Positions 17,368 to 26,971 of a stretch of 64,000 nucleotides of DNA are shown one piece after another. This DNA comes from Salibacterium qingdaonense (GTDB taxonomy: Bacteria; Bacillota; Bacilli; Bacillales; Marinococcaceae): assembly GCF_900114715.1 (NCBI RefSeq), contig NZ_FOTY01000003.1, positions 208,996 through 272,995 of the forward strand. The letters are read 5' to 3'. Below the pieces are notes generated by a model. That model worked only from the letters and a program-made list of their open reading frames with translations. It was not told the origin of the DNA and did not search any database. Numbering within the stretch: the first letter of the stretch is position 1; each line of letters opens with the position of its first letter. Both the position numbers and the translations under genes were made by a program.

Positions 17368-17763
17368 GTGGAGATCATTCAGATCGTCGGTTTCGGATTA
17401 ATTGCTGTTTTTTTAATCATCATCGTTCGAGAACAAAATCCGGCGCTTGCCTCGGCCATTGCACTGGCAGCAGGCGGCATGATTTTTTTGTTTGTGACTG
17501 TGCCGCTGCAGTCGGCGGTGGAGCTCATTGCCACACTTTCCGGACAAGCCGGCATCAATCAGATGTACATCCAGACATTACTGAAAATCATCGGTATTGC
17601 TTATCTTGCGGAATTCGGTGCCCATCTGGCAAGGGATGCAGAACTGGAATCCATTGCAGCCAAAATAGAACTGGCCGGCAAGATGCTCATTATTATGCTG
17701 GCGGTACCGATTTTTCAGGTATTGATTGAAACGGTGATGTCCCTGCTCCCAGGCGGCGTCTAA
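17368..17763 (+). CDS. spoIIIAD: SpoIIIAD, membrane protein of the sporulation channel
   Basis: A 131-residue protein with four predicted membrane segments, read from a GTG. It is a longer relative of SpoIIIAC, as in other sporeformers, and follows it by 12 bases. The ribosome binding site GGGGGCGG is weak but at the right place. Confidence 0.92.
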   Translation: MEIIQIVGFGLIAVFLIIIVREQNPALASAIALAAGGMIFLFVTVPLQSAVELIATLSGQAGINQMYIQTLLKIIGIAYLAEFGAHLARDAELESIAAKIELAGKMLIIMLAVPIFQVLIETVMSLLPGGV

Positions 17764-17776
17764 GGATGTGAATGAT

Positions 17777-18964
17777 ATGAAAGCGCAGGCCGTGCTCCTT
17801 CTATGTCTCCTTTTTTCTCTGTTTCTGCCTGCTGAAACCACCGCAGTTACAGGTGTGGAAGAAGGCCGGGAAGAGATGCAGGATATAAAGGAAAATCAAA
17901 TAGAAAATGTAAATATGTCAGACATAAAAGAATATTGGGAGAACATTAATAATGAATATGGCTCCTTTCTTCCTGAATCGCAGAAAGGATCGCTGAAAGA
18001 GTTTATTACCGGTGAAAAACAATTCGCTCCGAAAGAGTGGGGCACCGCCTTTTTAAAGTACATTTTCCATGAAGTGACGGCCAATGGAAAGCTGATGGGG
18101 ACGCTTCTCATTCTGGCCGTGTTAAGTGCCGTGCTTAAAGCCGTTCAGAATGCATTTGAAACGGAGGTAGTAAACAAAGCAGCATACGCTGTCGTTTTTC
18201 TCGTGTTTATTGTCATTGCCTTGAACAGTTTCTATCTCGCTATGGATTACGTGAAAGAAACAGTCGGAGGCATGGTCCATTTCATGATTGCCCTTCTTCC
18301 TTTAATGCTTGCCCTGCTTGCCACCAGCGGAGCGGCGGCTTCTTCTGCTCTTTTTCATCCGCTGGTTGTTTTCCTTGTACAATCGAGCGGCATGCTGATT
18401 GAGAACATTATTTTGCCTCTGCTGTTTTTTTCCGCTGTTTTAAGTATTGTCAGCAGTTTGAATGAGCACATCAAACTGACAAAACTGGCAGAGCTCCTCC
18501 GCAGAACAGCGATGGGGATTCTGGCCGTATTTTTCACTGTTTTTCTCGGAGTGATATCGGTTCAGGGAGCTACGACTGCTGTAACAGACGGCGTTGCCAT
18601 CCGAACAGCCAAGTTTATTGCAGGAAACTTTGTACCAGTCATAGGAAGAGTGTTCACCGATGCTGCCGATACGGCGCTTGGTGCCTCTGTACTTCTAAAA
18701 AACACCGTCGGTCTTGCCGGTCTTGCGATTCTATTTCTTCTCTGCGCGTTTCCTGCCATCAAAGTGCTTGTCATCAGTTTCATTTTCCATTTCACGGCAG
18801 CGCTGGTACAGCCCCTTGGCGACGGCCCTCTGCTGGAGGCATTATCGGTTCTTGGAAAGACTGTTCTGTCGATGTTCGCAGCTTTGGCAGCCGTATCCTT
18901 TATGTTTTTTCTGGCGCTGACATTAATTATTATCTCGGGAAATATTTCTTTGATGGTGAGGTGA
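17777..18964 (+). CDS. spoIIIAE: SpoIIIAE, polytopic membrane protein of the sporulation channel
   Basis: A 395-residue protein with an N-terminal signal peptide (MKAQAVLLLCLLFSLFLPAE), a short acidic extracytoplasmic region, and about eight membrane segments from residue 100 on. This matches SpoIIIAE, the largest membrane part of the SpoIIIA complex. The start at 17777 follows AAGGATG; a GTG three codons upstream is an alternative. Confidence 0.94.
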   Translation: MKAQAVLLLCLLFSLFLPAETTAVTGVEEGREEMQDIKENQIENVNMSDIKEYWENINNEYGSFLPESQKGSLKEFITGEKQFAPKEWGTAFLKYIFHEVTANGKLMGTLLILAVLSAVLKAVQNAFETEVVNKAAYAVVFLVFIVIALNSFYLAMDYVKETVGGMVHFMIALLPLMLALLATSGAAASSALFHPLVVFLVQSSGMLIENIILPLLFFSAVLSIVSSLNEHIKLTKLAELLRRTAMGILAVFFTVFLGVISVQGATTAVTDGVAIRTAKFIAGNFVPVIGRVFTDAADTALGASVLLKNTVGLAGLAILFLLCAFPAIKVLVISFIFHFTAALVQPLGDGPLLEALSVLGKTVLSMFAALAAVSFMFFLALTLIIISGNISLMVR

Positions 18965-18968
18965 GAAC

Positions 18969-19595
18969 TTGGATATTTTTCAAGAGTGGATGAGTCATTT
19001 GATCATTTTTCTGCTGGCAGCATTTCTGCTTGAACTGCTGCTGCCATCTTCCTCTTTTCAAAAATACGCCAGACTCGTATTATCCTTCATTTTGATGCTT
19101 CTGATCATTGAACCGCTTATGAACCTTGCATCCATCGATGCAGAACAGGAGCTGGAAAAAGCACTTGGAAAGTGGCGGAATGAATCATTTCCGGAACTGT
19201 CGATGGAAACAGAAATCAACCAGCAGAAAAATGAAATAGAATCGGGACAAGATGCATATATTTCAAAACAGGTATCCGCGCGGCTCAAACAAGAGTCGCA
19301 GGAAGAAATCCGGAATAAGTGGGGATGGGAGGTGGAGAGCATATCGGCAGAATCAATCGACGACAAGAAAGCAGCGTCGTTTTCCGTTCACGTTAGTCTG
19401 CGTGAAGCAGAAAAAAGGGAAGGAGAGAGCAGCGTGGTGGAACCGGTTCGTATTGAAATAGATAACGAGAGTCCATCTCAAAATAATAGAACCGGGGAAG
19501 CAGATGAAATCCGGACGTACCTGTCCGATACCTGGGGTATTCCAGAAGAGCAGGTGGAGATTTCAATAACTGAGGAGGGGGAGAGTGTCAGATAA
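18969..19595 (+). CDS. spoIIIAF: SpoIIIAF, channel protein with ring-building motif (TTG start)
   Basis: The 208-residue protein starts at a TTG after GAGGTGAG. Two membrane helices (about residues 8-25 and 33-52) are followed by a charged soluble domain that in SpoIIIAF has a ring-building fold. The end overlaps the spoIIIAG start by 11 bases. Confidence 0.9.
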   Translation: MDIFQEWMSHLIIFLLAAFLLELLLPSSSFQKYARLVLSFILMLLIIEPLMNLASIDAEQELEKALGKWRNESFPELSMETEINQQKNEIESGQDAYISKQVSARLKQESQEEIRNKWGWEVESISAESIDDKKAASFSVHVSLREAEKREGESSVVEPVRIEIDNESPSQNNRTGEADEIRTYLSDTWGIPEEQVEISITEEGESVR

Positions 19596-20232
19596 CCAAA
19601 CCATCACCCCCGCAAAAAAATGGAAAGAATGGCTCAAGCCCGGAAAAGATGCTTCTTCCAAAAAGTCTTTTCCTTTGTATCTTGGTATCCTTCTGCTTGC
19701 CGGCATTATTTTTATGGCGGCAGGAGCCTTTCATGATGAAAATGACCAGCTGGAACCACCGGCGCAGGAGCCCGAAGAGACAAAGCAGTTAACGCAGGAA
19801 GGGTCCACGGATTCGGGGTTGAGGGAAGTAGAAAAAGAGATGCAGAAGCGGTTAAAAAGCATGCTGGAAAATATATCTGGTGTAGAAAATGCAACGGTTA
19901 TGCTGAATCTGGAAGGAACCGAAAAGAAAGTATATGAAAAGGACCGTACAATCAGCCAGCAGACGTCGAATGAAGAAGATCCTGAAGGCGGGACAAGAGT
20001 CCAGGAAGAAGGGACAACAGAAGAACAGACGGTTATTGTACAGCAGGACGGTGAAGAATCACCACTGCTTTTGTATAAAGAGAAACCTGAAGCAAAAGGG
20101 GTGCTTGTTGTTGCTGACGGTGTGGAAGATTTGAAAGTCAAGGAATGGGTGGTCGAAGCTGTAACGAGAGTCCTGGATATTGCACCTCATAAAGTGTCTG
20201 TCCTCCCGGACGACCAAATGGAAGGAGAATGA
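19585..20232 (+). CDS. spoIIIAG: SpoIIIAG, ring-forming channel protein
   Basis: A 215-residue protein starting at a GTG after GAGGAGGGGG. There is one membrane helix at about residues 30-48, a long acidic linker (PAQEPEETKQ), and a ring-building domain with LKSMLENISGVENATVML and KEWVVEAVTRVLDI. In B. subtilis SpoIIIAG forms a large ring in the intermembrane space. The acidic bias is stronger than in B. subtilis and fits a haloalkaliphile. Confidence 0.92.
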   Translation: MSDNQTITPAKKWKEWLKPGKDASSKKSFPLYLGILLLAGIIFMAAGAFHDENDQLEPPAQEPEETKQLTQEGSTDSGLREVEKEMQKRLKSMLENISGVENATVMLNLEGTEKKVYEKDRTISQQTSNEEDPEGGTRVQEEGTTEEQTVIVQQDGEESPLLLYKEKPEAKGVLVVADGVEDLKVKEWVVEAVTRVLDIAPHKVSVLPDDQMEGE

Positions 20233-20234
20233 AA

Positions 20235-20858
20235 ATGGTATTAAAAAAGCAGACAGTATGGCTGATGACAATGGTCAGCTTAACGATTGTGCTGGCAGTC
20301 TATTATGTTACTTCCCCCGAAGAAACAGCCCGCGACAACGAACAGGATGGCGGGCAGGGAGAAGAAGAAGCAGCTTCTGTAATGGAAGAAGAAGGGCTGT
20401 CTGAATGGCTCTCGGATGAAGATGTGGAAACAGCCGTGGAAGAGACGGAACCCGCAGCCGATGAAACATCCAATCAGGAGGAGCAGATTTCAGAAGAAAC
20501 AACGGACAACCTTTTCAGTGAATTCCGTATGGAAAGAGATGAATCAAGAAGCCGCCTGCGGGAAGAATATACAGAAACGATTGCTTCAGAAGATTATTCC
20601 GCAGCAGAGAAAAGTGAAGCATACGAAAAAAGAGAACAACTTCAGGAACAGCAGCACCGCGAAAGTACGCTGGAAAATTTGATACAGGCAGAAGGATATG
20701 AGGAAGCCGTTGTTATTCCACGGGAAGAACATACCCGGATTGTTGTTGCGGCGGAGTCACTGTCGGAAACCGAAGCGGCGGATTTGAACCGAATTGCTCA
20801 TGAACAGTTGGGGGCAGAGGATGTGGTCATCGGCCACAGAGCGGCTGCGCAGAATTGA
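20235..20858 (+). CDS. spoIIIAH: SpoIIIAH, partner of forespore SpoIIQ
   Basis: The 207-residue protein begins MVLKKQTVWLMTMVSL, the conserved SpoIIIAH start with a membrane helix, then a long acidic linker and a C-terminal ring-building domain around residues 115-207. It binds SpoIIQ from the forespore to close the channel. The ATG at 20235 lies eight bases after GGAG and gives the conserved N-terminus; an ATG two codons upstream is possible. It is the last gene before a terminator. Confidence 0.94.
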   Translation: MVLKKQTVWLMTMVSLTIVLAVYYVTSPEETARDNEQDGGQGEEEAASVMEEEGLSEWLSDEDVETAVEETEPAADETSNQEEQISEETTDNLFSEFRMERDESRSRLREEYTETIASEDYSAAEKSEAYEKREQLQEQQHRESTLENLIQAEGYEEAVVIPREEHTRIVVAAESLSETEAADLNRIAHEQLGAEDVVIGHRAAAQN

Positions 20859-20863
20859 AGAGC

Positions 20864-20915
20864 AAAAAACCTGCATTTCCATCCCCCGCACGGGTGGCTG
20901 CAGGTTTTTCTTTTT
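20864..20915 (+). terminator. Terminator of the spoIIIA operon
   Basis: AAAAACCTGCA and TGCAGGTTTTT pair around a 23-base loop and are followed by TCTTTTT. Confidence 0.82.
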
Positions 20916-21018
20916 GCACAGGGAATGGAGGATATAATGAAAAAACAGTACCATCATGATATAATTTAAAAGGATAGTGTGATACAGGAACAGTAAAGAA
21001 AATGAGGAGAGATTATTC

Positions 21019-21399
21019 ATGGAATGGGTGGATTTAACCGAAGGCGCCAAAGCGGTGCTGGAACAGACAAGAAATATGAAAAATGATCAAATACAGATCG
21101 TTGAATTTGAAGTCGGATTTGAAAATCAATACGGGGAAGGAGACAATCAGTATACCGTTTCCATCCAGGAAGATGATTACGCCAACTTGAAGAAATTCAC
21201 AAAAGAAAATGAATACGGGGACAAATACCACATGGCCCGTAACAAAAATATCGTAAAAATCATTCTGCTTGAAAATGATAAAATTCCCGATAATTTATCG
21301 GAATTCCCGGTATTCCGTCAGTATAAATTTGATTACCTCCAGAAGAATGAAGAAGCAGAGGAAGAGCAACGGGATGAGGATAAAGAGGATCAACAGTAA
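21019..21399 (+). CDS. Unknown acidic 126-residue protein at the usual accB-accC position
   Basis: The ATG follows GAGGAGAG by nine bases. The protein is soluble and acidic; the last 20 residues are nearly all Glu, Asp, Gln, Lys and Arg. Phrases such as DQIQIVEFEVGFENQYG and YTVSIQEDDYANLKKF suggest a small alpha/beta fold, but I recognise no family. In B. subtilis accB and accC, for acetyl-CoA carboxylase, lie between spoIIIAH and yqhY; here this gene stands alone in that place. TATAAT sequences at 20933 and 20960 may serve its promoter. It is followed by yqhY after 45 bases and may be co-transcribed. Confidence 0.75.
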   Translation: MEWVDLTEGAKAVLEQTRNMKNDQIQIVEFEVGFENQYGEGDNQYTVSIQEDDYANLKKFTKENEYGDKYHMARNKNIVKIILLENDKIPDNLSEFPVFRQYKFDYLQKNEEAEEEQRDEDKEDQQ

Positions 21400-21444
21400 C
21401 GACAGGCCTCTCTGAAGCTGAAAAAAGATCCGGAGGTGAAAAGC

Positions 21445-21843
21445 ATGAGTGAATACCGGACAATAGATCTTGAAGAAGAAAAAAATGAACTGGGGAAAAT
21501 TGAAATATCCCCCGAGGTGATTGAAGTAATCGCCGGCCTTGCAGCTTCGGAAGTAGAAGGAGTACATGCACTTAGAGGTAATTTTGCAACAGATGTAGCC
21601 GAACGGCTCGGTAGAAAAAATCACGGGAAAGGTGTAAAAGTAGAACTTCTGGAAGAAGGAGTGAAACTTGATATTTCCCTGCAGCTGCAATACGGCGTTT
21701 CTGTTCCGGAGGTGGCTGCTGAAGTTCAGACAAATATTCAACAGGCGCTGCAGACTATGACCTCCATTACAGTTGAAGCCATTAATGTGCATGTGCTTGG
21801 TATTCAGCTGGAGCTTGCGCATGAAACAGAACAGCAGGTATAA
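21445..21843 (+). CDS. yqhY: Asp23/Gls24 family protein YqhY
   Basis: A 132-residue protein with the Asp23 core GKIEISPEVIEVIAGLAASE and a repeated beta-alpha pattern. The ATG lies six bases after GGAGGTGA. Family members are abundant cell-envelope-linked proteins; YqhY has been tied to acetyl-CoA carboxylase control in B. subtilis, where it follows accC. Here the accBC genes are absent next to it, so that link would have to work in trans. Confidence 0.88.
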   Translation: MSEYRTIDLEEEKNELGKIEISPEVIEVIAGLAASEVEGVHALRGNFATDVAERLGRKNHGKGVKVELLEEGVKLDISLQLQYGVSVPEVAAEVQTNIQQALQTMTSITVEAINVHVLGIQLELAHETEQQV

Positions 21844-21875
21844 GAAGGCACGGATAAAAAGAAGGAGTCAACGAA

Positions 21876-22271
21876 ATGAATCGACGTTTAGCAAGACTGA
21901 GGGCGGTCCAGGTGTTATTCCAGATAGACCTTACAAACGCAGAGTGGAAACAGGCACTGGATAACACTCTCGAGGACGATGAAACAGCAGACGATTATCT
22001 GCTGGAAGTACTGCAGGGAACACTGCAGCATAAAACAGCAATTGATGAAACCATTAAGGAACATCTTGAGCATTGGACACTGGATCGGGTTGGAAATGTC
22101 GATAGAGCAGTGCTTCGTGAAGGTGTTCACGAAATGAAATATATGGACGATATTCCCTTACACGTCAGTGTCAATGAAGCTGTAGAAATTGCGAAAGCTT
22201 TTGGTGGAGAAGAATCAGGGAAATTCGTGAACGGTGTGTTATCAAGCATTCTGAAAAGTTACGAATCATGA
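21876..22271 (+). CDS. nusB: Transcription antitermination factor NusB
   Basis: The 131-residue all-helical protein begins [18 protein letters not shown] and carries the NusB signature [22 protein letters not shown] near the end (residues 100-122). It binds boxA RNA with NusE (S10) to prevent termination in rRNA operons. It starts after AAGGAGTC and begins the nusB-folD-xseA-xseB-ispA run. Confidence 0.95.
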   Translation: MNRRLARLRAVQVLFQIDLTNAEWKQALDNTLEDDETADDYLLEVLQGTLQHKTAIDETIKEHLEHWTLDRVGNVDRAVLREGVHEMKYMDDIPLHVSVNEAVEIAKAFGGEESGKFVNGVLSSILKSYES

Positions 22272-22284
22272 AGGAGGAACACCC

Positions 22285-23142
22285 ATGACAGCGGAATTAA
22301 TAAGTGGTAAAGAAGTAGCGGCCGATCTTCGCAGCCGGATTAAGGAGGAAGTCCAGTCCCTTGCTGATACTGTCGTTCCGGGTCTGGCAGTTATTCTTGT
22401 TGGTGATAACCCAGCCTCCAGGTCTTATGTAAGAGGAAAGGAAAAGGCTTCTGCTGAAGCAGGGATATATTCTGAATTGACGGAGATGGCTGCTGATGTT
22501 CCGGAAGAGACACTTTTGAACAAAGTACGGGAGTATAATGATAATCCCGCTATTCACGGTATTCTCGTGCAGCTTCCGCTCCCGGAGCATATCTCGGAGA
22601 AAAAAGTAATTGAAACCATATCGCCGGAAAAGGATGTCGATGGTTTTCATCCAATCAATATAGGACGTATGATGACAGGTCAGGATGCTTTTCTCCCCTG
22701 TACTCCTTACGGCATCATGCAGATGCTGTATTACAAAAACATTTCAGTTGAAGGAAAGCACGCTGTGGTTATCGGACGCAGCAACATCGTCGGAAAACCC
22801 ATCGGACAGATGTTGTTAAATGAGCATGCCACTGTTACATACTGCCATTCAAGAACGGCGGACCTGAAACAATTCAGCCAAGAAGCTGATATCATCATAG
22901 CCGCCGCCGGCAAAGCGGAGTTTATTACACAGAATTATATTAAAGAAGGCGCCGTCGTCATTGACGTGGGTATGAATAGAAAAGACGATGGTTCGCTTTG
23001 TGGAGATGCCGATTTTGATGATCTGAAAGAAAAGGCATCTTTTATTACCCCGGTGCCGGGTGGTGTCGGGCCGATGACGATTACAATGCTCCTCTACAAT
23101 ACGCTGCAGTCGGCTAAGAAACATACTTCAGGTGAGCAGTAA
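22285..23142 (+). CDS. folD: Methylenetetrahydrofolate dehydrogenase/cyclohydrolase FolD
   Basis: The 285-residue enzyme has the catalytic tyrosine-lysine motif [15 protein letters not shown], the signature [23 protein letters not shown], and the nucleotide loop [13 protein letters not shown]. It interconverts 5,10-methylene-, methenyl- and 10-formyl-tetrahydrofolate for purine and formyl-Met synthesis. It follows nusB by 13 bases after AAGGAGGA and precedes xseA by two bases. Confidence 0.97.
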   Translation: MTAELISGKEVAADLRSRIKEEVQSLADTVVPGLAVILVGDNPASRSYVRGKEKASAEAGIYSELTEMAADVPEETLLNKVREYNDNPAIHGILVQLPLPEHISEKKVIETISPEKDVDGFHPINIGRMMTGQDAFLPCTPYGIMQMLYYKNISVEGKHAVVIGRSNIVGKPIGQMLLNEHATVTYCHSRTADLKQFSQEADIIIAAAGKAEFITQNYIKEGAVVIDVGMNRKDDGSLCGDADFDDLKEKASFITPVPGGVGPMTITMLLYNTLQSAKKHTSGEQ

Positions 23143-23144
23143 AG

Positions 23145-24545
23145 ATGAATCTGGACGAGCAGTGGCTGACAGTCTCTCAACTTACCACCCGGATAAAGAA
23201 GACGATTGAAATGAATGACCAGCTTCAGCAAATCTGGCTTCGGGCTGAGATTTCCAATTTCAAGAAACACAGCCGCGGTCACATGTATTTCACCTTAAAA
23301 GACGAAAAAGCCAAAATCTCAGCAGTAATGTTTGCGGGAAACAACCGGAAATTGAATTTTGTTCCGGAAAACGGAATGAAGGTGCTGCTTCAGGGGAACA
23401 TATCTGTTTATGAACCATTTGGGCAGTACCAGCTTTATGTCCGGGAAATGGAGCCTGATGGAATCGGGCAGCTCTATATCAGATATGAACAATTGAAAAA
23501 AAGCCTTGAGGAAGAAGGGCTTTTTGCAGAAGAAAGGAAGAAACCGCTTCCTGCCGTCCCAAAAGAGATAGCTGTTATCACCTCTTTGACCGGAGCAGCG
23601 GTAAAAGATATCATGACGACATTAAAACGAAGGTTCCCGCCTGCACGCGTTACTCTTTTCCCGGTGCTCGTTCAGGGCCGGGAAGCTCCTGCTTCCATTG
23701 TGCATGCGATGGACCAGGCAGAGGAGATGGGGATTTTTGATGTCATACTTTTTGGCAGAGGCGGGGGATCAATTGAAGAACTATGGGCATTTAATGAAGA
23801 AATAACAGCCCGTAAGATTGCAGCATTGTCGACGCCGGCTGTATCGGCAGTTGGTCATGAAACAGATTTCACTATTGCTGATTTCACAGCAGATGTACGG
23901 GCTGCTACACCGACAGCGGCTGCAGAGCTTGCTGTACCGGTGCTTTCCGATTTGTTATCGGGTTTGTCCCAGTTAAAATCAAGACTGGTGCGGGCCGTGC
24001 AGGCTGACACAAACCAAAAGAGAGAACATCTGAAACGTTTGAACCGGTCTTATGCTTTCCGTTATCCTTCCCACCTGTTACAGCAAAAAGAACAGGAGCT
24101 TGACCGGATGCTCGAGAGGATGAACAAAAGTCTCGAGAATCACGGAAAAAACAAGCAAGAATCGCTGCAGTCTCTGACCAAAAGGCTTCACCGCCGGCAT
24201 CCAAACCAGCTTCTTGAGAAAGAGACCGAGAGGCTGGCCTCCCTACAGGCCCGTGCAGACAAAGCGGCGGGCCGTGTGGTACAGGACAAGCACGGACAGT
24301 TTAAGCATGTTCTTCAGAAACTCCGTATACTCAGTCCTCTCGATATCATGGAAAGGGGTTATCACGTAGCATATACAGAAACAGGCAGTCTTCTGACTTC
24401 TATCTCCCAGTTGGAAAGCGGAGATGATATAACGGTATATCTTCGTGACGGACAAATTGAGGCGGGGGTAAAACAAGTCACAGATACCAAACTGAAGGAC
24501 AAAATGGATAAAAACAACGGGGAAGGAGGCAGAAGACATGAGTGA
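23145..24545 (+). CDS. xseA: Exodeoxyribonuclease VII large subunit
   Basis: The 466-residue protein has an N-terminal OB fold (residues 10-105, with [13 protein letters not shown]), a catalytic central domain with [19 protein letters not shown] and [17 protein letters not shown], then a long coiled-coil region from about 270 to 400. With XseB it degrades single-stranded DNA to short oligonucleotides. Its end overlaps xseB by eight bases. Confidence 0.96.
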   Translation: MNLDEQWLTVSQLTTRIKKTIEMNDQLQQIWLRAEISNFKKHSRGHMYFTLKDEKAKISAVMFAGNNRKLNFVPENGMKVLLQGNISVYEPFGQYQLYVREMEPDGIGQLYIRYEQLKKSLEEEGLFAEERKKPLPAVPKEIAVITSLTGAAVKDIMTTLKRRFPPARVTLFPVLVQGREAPASIVHAMDQAEEMGIFDVILFGRGGGSIEELWAFNEEITARKIAALSTPAVSAVGHETDFTIADFTADVRAATPTAAAELAVPVLSDLLSGLSQLKSRLVRAVQADTNQKREHLKRLNRSYAFRYPSHLLQQKEQELDRMLERMNKSLENHGKNKQESLQSLTKRLHRRHPNQLLEKETERLASLQARADKAAGRVVQDKHGQFKHVLQKLRILSPLDIMERGYHVAYTETGSLLTSISQLESGDDITVYLRDGQIEAGVKQVTDTKLKDKMDKNNGEGGRRHE

Positions 24546-24783
24546 AGAGGAGCAGCAGGAAGAAATGTCGTTTGAACAGGCGATGGAAAAGCTTGAGAAA
24601 ATCGTGGAAAAACTTGAAGAAGGAGAAGTTCCTCTTGAAAAGGCGATAGCTATGTATCAAGAAGGGATGTCTCTATCAAGCACGTGTCATGAAAAGCTGC
24701 GGAAGGTAGAGAATCAAATGGACCGCATCGTAGAAGAAGACGGGGAAATAAAGCCTCTGTCCGGCGAGGAGGAAACAGAGTGA
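24538..24783 (+). CDS. xseB: Exodeoxyribonuclease VII small subunit
   Basis: An 81-residue protein with the XseB core [20 protein letters not shown] and a second helix [13 protein letters not shown]. It binds the coiled coil of XseA. The acidic ends are typical. It overlaps xseA at its start and ispA (GTGA) at its stop. Confidence 0.94.
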   Translation: MSEEEQQEEMSFEQAMEKLEKIVEKLEEGEVPLEKAIAMYQEGMSLSSTCHEKLRKVENQMDRIVEEDGEIKPLSGEEETE

Positions 24784-25667
24784 CGCTGACTGAGTTAAAA
24801 CAATTCATGGATACCCACAAAAAAGAGATTGATGTGCGGATGCCTGATTATATTGAAACAATGAAAGGTCCGCAGACGCTGAAGGAAGCCATGACGTATT
24901 CCATTCAGGCGGGCGGCAAGAGGGTGCGCCCGCTTTTAATGCTGGCGGCGGTATCTGCTTTTCGGTCTGTGGAAGAACAGGACTATCAGGCAGCCTGCAG
25001 CGTGGAAATGGTTCATACATATTCCCTTATCCATGACGACCTTCCGGCAATGGATGATGATGATTACAGACGTGGTATGCTCACAAACCATAAAGTTTAC
25101 GGGGAAGCCTTTGCAGTACTTGCCGGAGACGGTCTTTTGTCAAAAGCTTTTGAGATGATCAGCACACTCACACATATAAGTAATGACCGGAAAGTAAGGA
25201 TGGTCATGGAGCTTGCGCAGAGCTCAGGCCTTGAAGGAATGACGGGTGGACAGGCATCTGATCTGGAAGGGGAAAACAAAACGCTTGAATTAAAAGATCT
25301 TGAATACATTCATGATCATAAAACAGGTGCACTTCTCACCTATGCTGTTACAGCAGGGGCCTTGCTTGGAGATGCTCCGGAAGAAGATATAAAGAAATTG
25401 AAGCAGTTCTCCAGGGAACTCGGTCTCGTTTTTCAGATCAAGGATGATATCCTTGATATAGAAGGGGACGAAAACGAAATGGGAAAAGCACCGGGAAGCG
25501 ATGAAGGAAGAAACAAAAGCACGTACCCAAGTCTGCTCACCATGAGCGGGGCAAAAGAAAAACTCGTGTTTCATGCGGAGAAAGCTAAATCATTTCTTCC
25601 AGGGTCCTCTTCCTATACCTCACTCCTGAAAGATTTTGTCGATTATGTGGCAGAGCGCGCACACTGA
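24780..25667 (+). CDS. ispA: Farnesyl diphosphate synthase (polyprenyl synthetase)
   Basis: The 295-residue enzyme has the two aspartate-rich motifs of short-chain prenyl synthases: [15 protein letters not shown] near residue 85 and [13 protein letters not shown] near residue 220, plus GGKRVRPLL. It condenses IPP with DMAPP to farnesyl diphosphate. A GTG start overlaps xseB by four bases. It is followed by OLE RNA, oapA and dxs, joining two isoprenoid genes in one transcription region. Confidence 0.95.
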   Translation: MTLTELKQFMDTHKKEIDVRMPDYIETMKGPQTLKEAMTYSIQAGGKRVRPLLMLAAVSAFRSVEEQDYQAACSVEMVHTYSLIHDDLPAMDDDDYRRGMLTNHKVYGEAFAVLAGDGLLSKAFEMISTLTHISNDRKVRMVMELAQSSGLEGMTGGQASDLEGENKTLELKDLEYIHDHKTGALLTYAVTAGALLGDAPEEDIKKLKQFSRELGLVFQIKDDILDIEGDENEMGKAPGSDEGRNKSTYPSLLTMSGAKEKLVFHAEKAKSFLPGSSSYTSLLKDFVDYVAERAH

Positions 25668-25676
25668 TGGAATCAT

Positions 25677-25706
25677 TTGTGCCTGCTTTCGGTTTCATGG
25701 TATAAT
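25677..25706 (+). promoter_or_regulatory. Probable sigma-A promoter before OLE RNA
   Basis: TTGTGC at 25677-25682 and TATAAT at 25701-25706 are 18 bases apart, and the -10 box ends ten bases before the 5' side of the OLE terminal stem. It would allow the RNA to be made independently of ispA. Confidence 0.55.
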
Positions 25707-25713
25707 AAAGACA

Positions 25714-26300
25714 ACAAAACTGGATGGTGCAGTATTCTAGTCGATTCTCCATTCTCGAGGGCGGGCCTAAAAATCCGCTGAAGGGCATATCGATGAAGTT
25801 CCTGGTTTTGGCTCGAGGCGCCCAGCCTTGGGTCGATGCTGGGAGTAAAGGCGTAAGGGCGATCCACAACGGCATGTGGGCGTGAACCCTTTCGCCGCGG
25901 AGGCCTTTTGTAATAAAAGGTAAGACCTGCAGTGCGGGCCAAGGGAAGGTCTGCTTGCAGCGTAGCCTGCCTTGAGTGGAGCAGTGGGGAAGAAGGCGAA
26001 TAGGAAGATAATAACGCTTGGCCGGCGGTTATCTTCCTATTTTCTGAAACCTGCTCTGCAAAAGAGGCTAAGAGAGTGGCACGGAATTGCCGAGGAAAAC
26101 TCCTAGACTGTTCCAGATGGACGGTTGGAGTGGATTGCAGTGTGTTCTAAGTGGCAATCCAGTCTGATGTGCGGTAACGTCATCAACCTGTCTTTAAAGG
26201 GAAACCGCCGGAACGGCGACGTTCCGGCAGACCGGTGGGAAAACCTACTGGACCTAAGACACAATGTTTACGCTTCACACCGACCATCCGGTTTTTACAT
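25714..26300 (+). ncRNA. OLE RNA (ornate large extremophilic RNA)
   Basis: A 676-base gap between ispA and oapA holds a GC-rich, highly structured non-coding stretch of about 590 nt. The ends pair: AAAACTGGATGGT (25716-25728) with ACCATCCGGTTTT (26283-26295), 13 bp with one G-U. Inside are a 13-bp perfect stem (25999-26011 with 26029-26041), an 8-bp stem TGGATTGC (26131-26138 with 26154-26161) and a 9-bp stem GCCGGAACG closed by a GCGA loop (26207-26228). Position between ispA and a DUF21-like membrane protein gene before dxs is exactly that of OLE RNA in B. halodurans. OLE RNA is known as an abundant membrane-associated ribonucleoprotein bound by OapA, linked to resistance to cold, ethanol and Mg stress. 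Exact ends are inferred. Confidence 0.88.
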
Positions 26301-26343
26301 ACCTTTATTATAACCAAGGTTGTCAAAAAATATCAGGTGATAG

Positions 26344-26946
26344 ATGAAAATGAGAAGTGTTTGGAAAGATTCAATACGATGGAGTGGTTTAATTGCCGTT
26401 ATCACACTGGTGTTAGCGGCTATTTTTTCAATGGTATCCACGGCATTTCTGTCCGGGGTCGGATGGGCCGTCGGCATGTTAATCGTCTTTGTCATTATAA
26501 TGACCGGCGTGTTTTTTGATATGATCGGTGTGGCAGCTACAGCTGCTTCAGAGAAACCGTTTCATGCTATGGCTGCCAAAAAAATACCGGGCGCTTATCA
26601 GGCCATGCTCGTAACGAGGAATGCTGATAAGGTGGCCAACTTCTGCGCTGACGTTGTAGGAGACATTTCCGGTGTTGTCAGCGGCACGGCGGCTTCCGCT
26701 GTTGTCCTGCAGCTCACGTTTGCAGCGGGTTCCGGGGATGGCAGCACGCTGCAGTTTGTACTTAACGTTATTTTCACAGCAGTGGTGGCGGCGCTTACAG
26801 TGAGCGGTAAAGCCCTCGGCAAAACGTTTGCAATCACAAAGTCAACAGAAATCATATACCAGGTCGGTAAAATTATCTATCTCTCTGAAAACAAGCTGAA
26901 AATAAAGATATTTAAAAAGAAAGTACGCAATATGAAAAACACTTAA
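26344..26946 (+). CDS. oapA: OLE-associated membrane protein OapA
   Basis: The 200-residue protein has four predicted membrane segments and a basic C-terminal tail ([15 protein letters not shown]). The central part [29 protein letters not shown] and [18 protein letters not shown] matches DUF21-type OapA proteins (quoted here as two separate segments, each with key residues FFDMIGVA and [13 protein letters not shown]). In B. halodurans OapA binds OLE RNA and holds it at the membrane. The ATG follows AGGTGATAG directly downstream of the RNA; dxs follows after 25 bases. Confidence 0.9.
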   Translation: MKMRSVWKDSIRWSGLIAVITLVLAAIFSMVSTAFLSGVGWAVGMLIVFVIIMTGVFFDMIGVAATAASEKPFHAMAAKKIPGAYQAMLVTRNADKVANFCADVVGDISGVVSGTAASAVVLQLTFAAGSGDGSTLQFVLNVIFTAVVAALTVSGKALGKTFAITKSTEIIYQVGKIIYLSENKLKIKIFKKKVRNMKNT

Positions 26947-26971
26947 TACTCCGAAAGTGAGGGTTCACTTG

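Noticed and set aside
25585..26313. Short open frames within the ispA-oapA gap on both strands
   Set aside because: Their products are low in ordinary protein features and the DNA is explained by paired RNA stems of OLE RNA.
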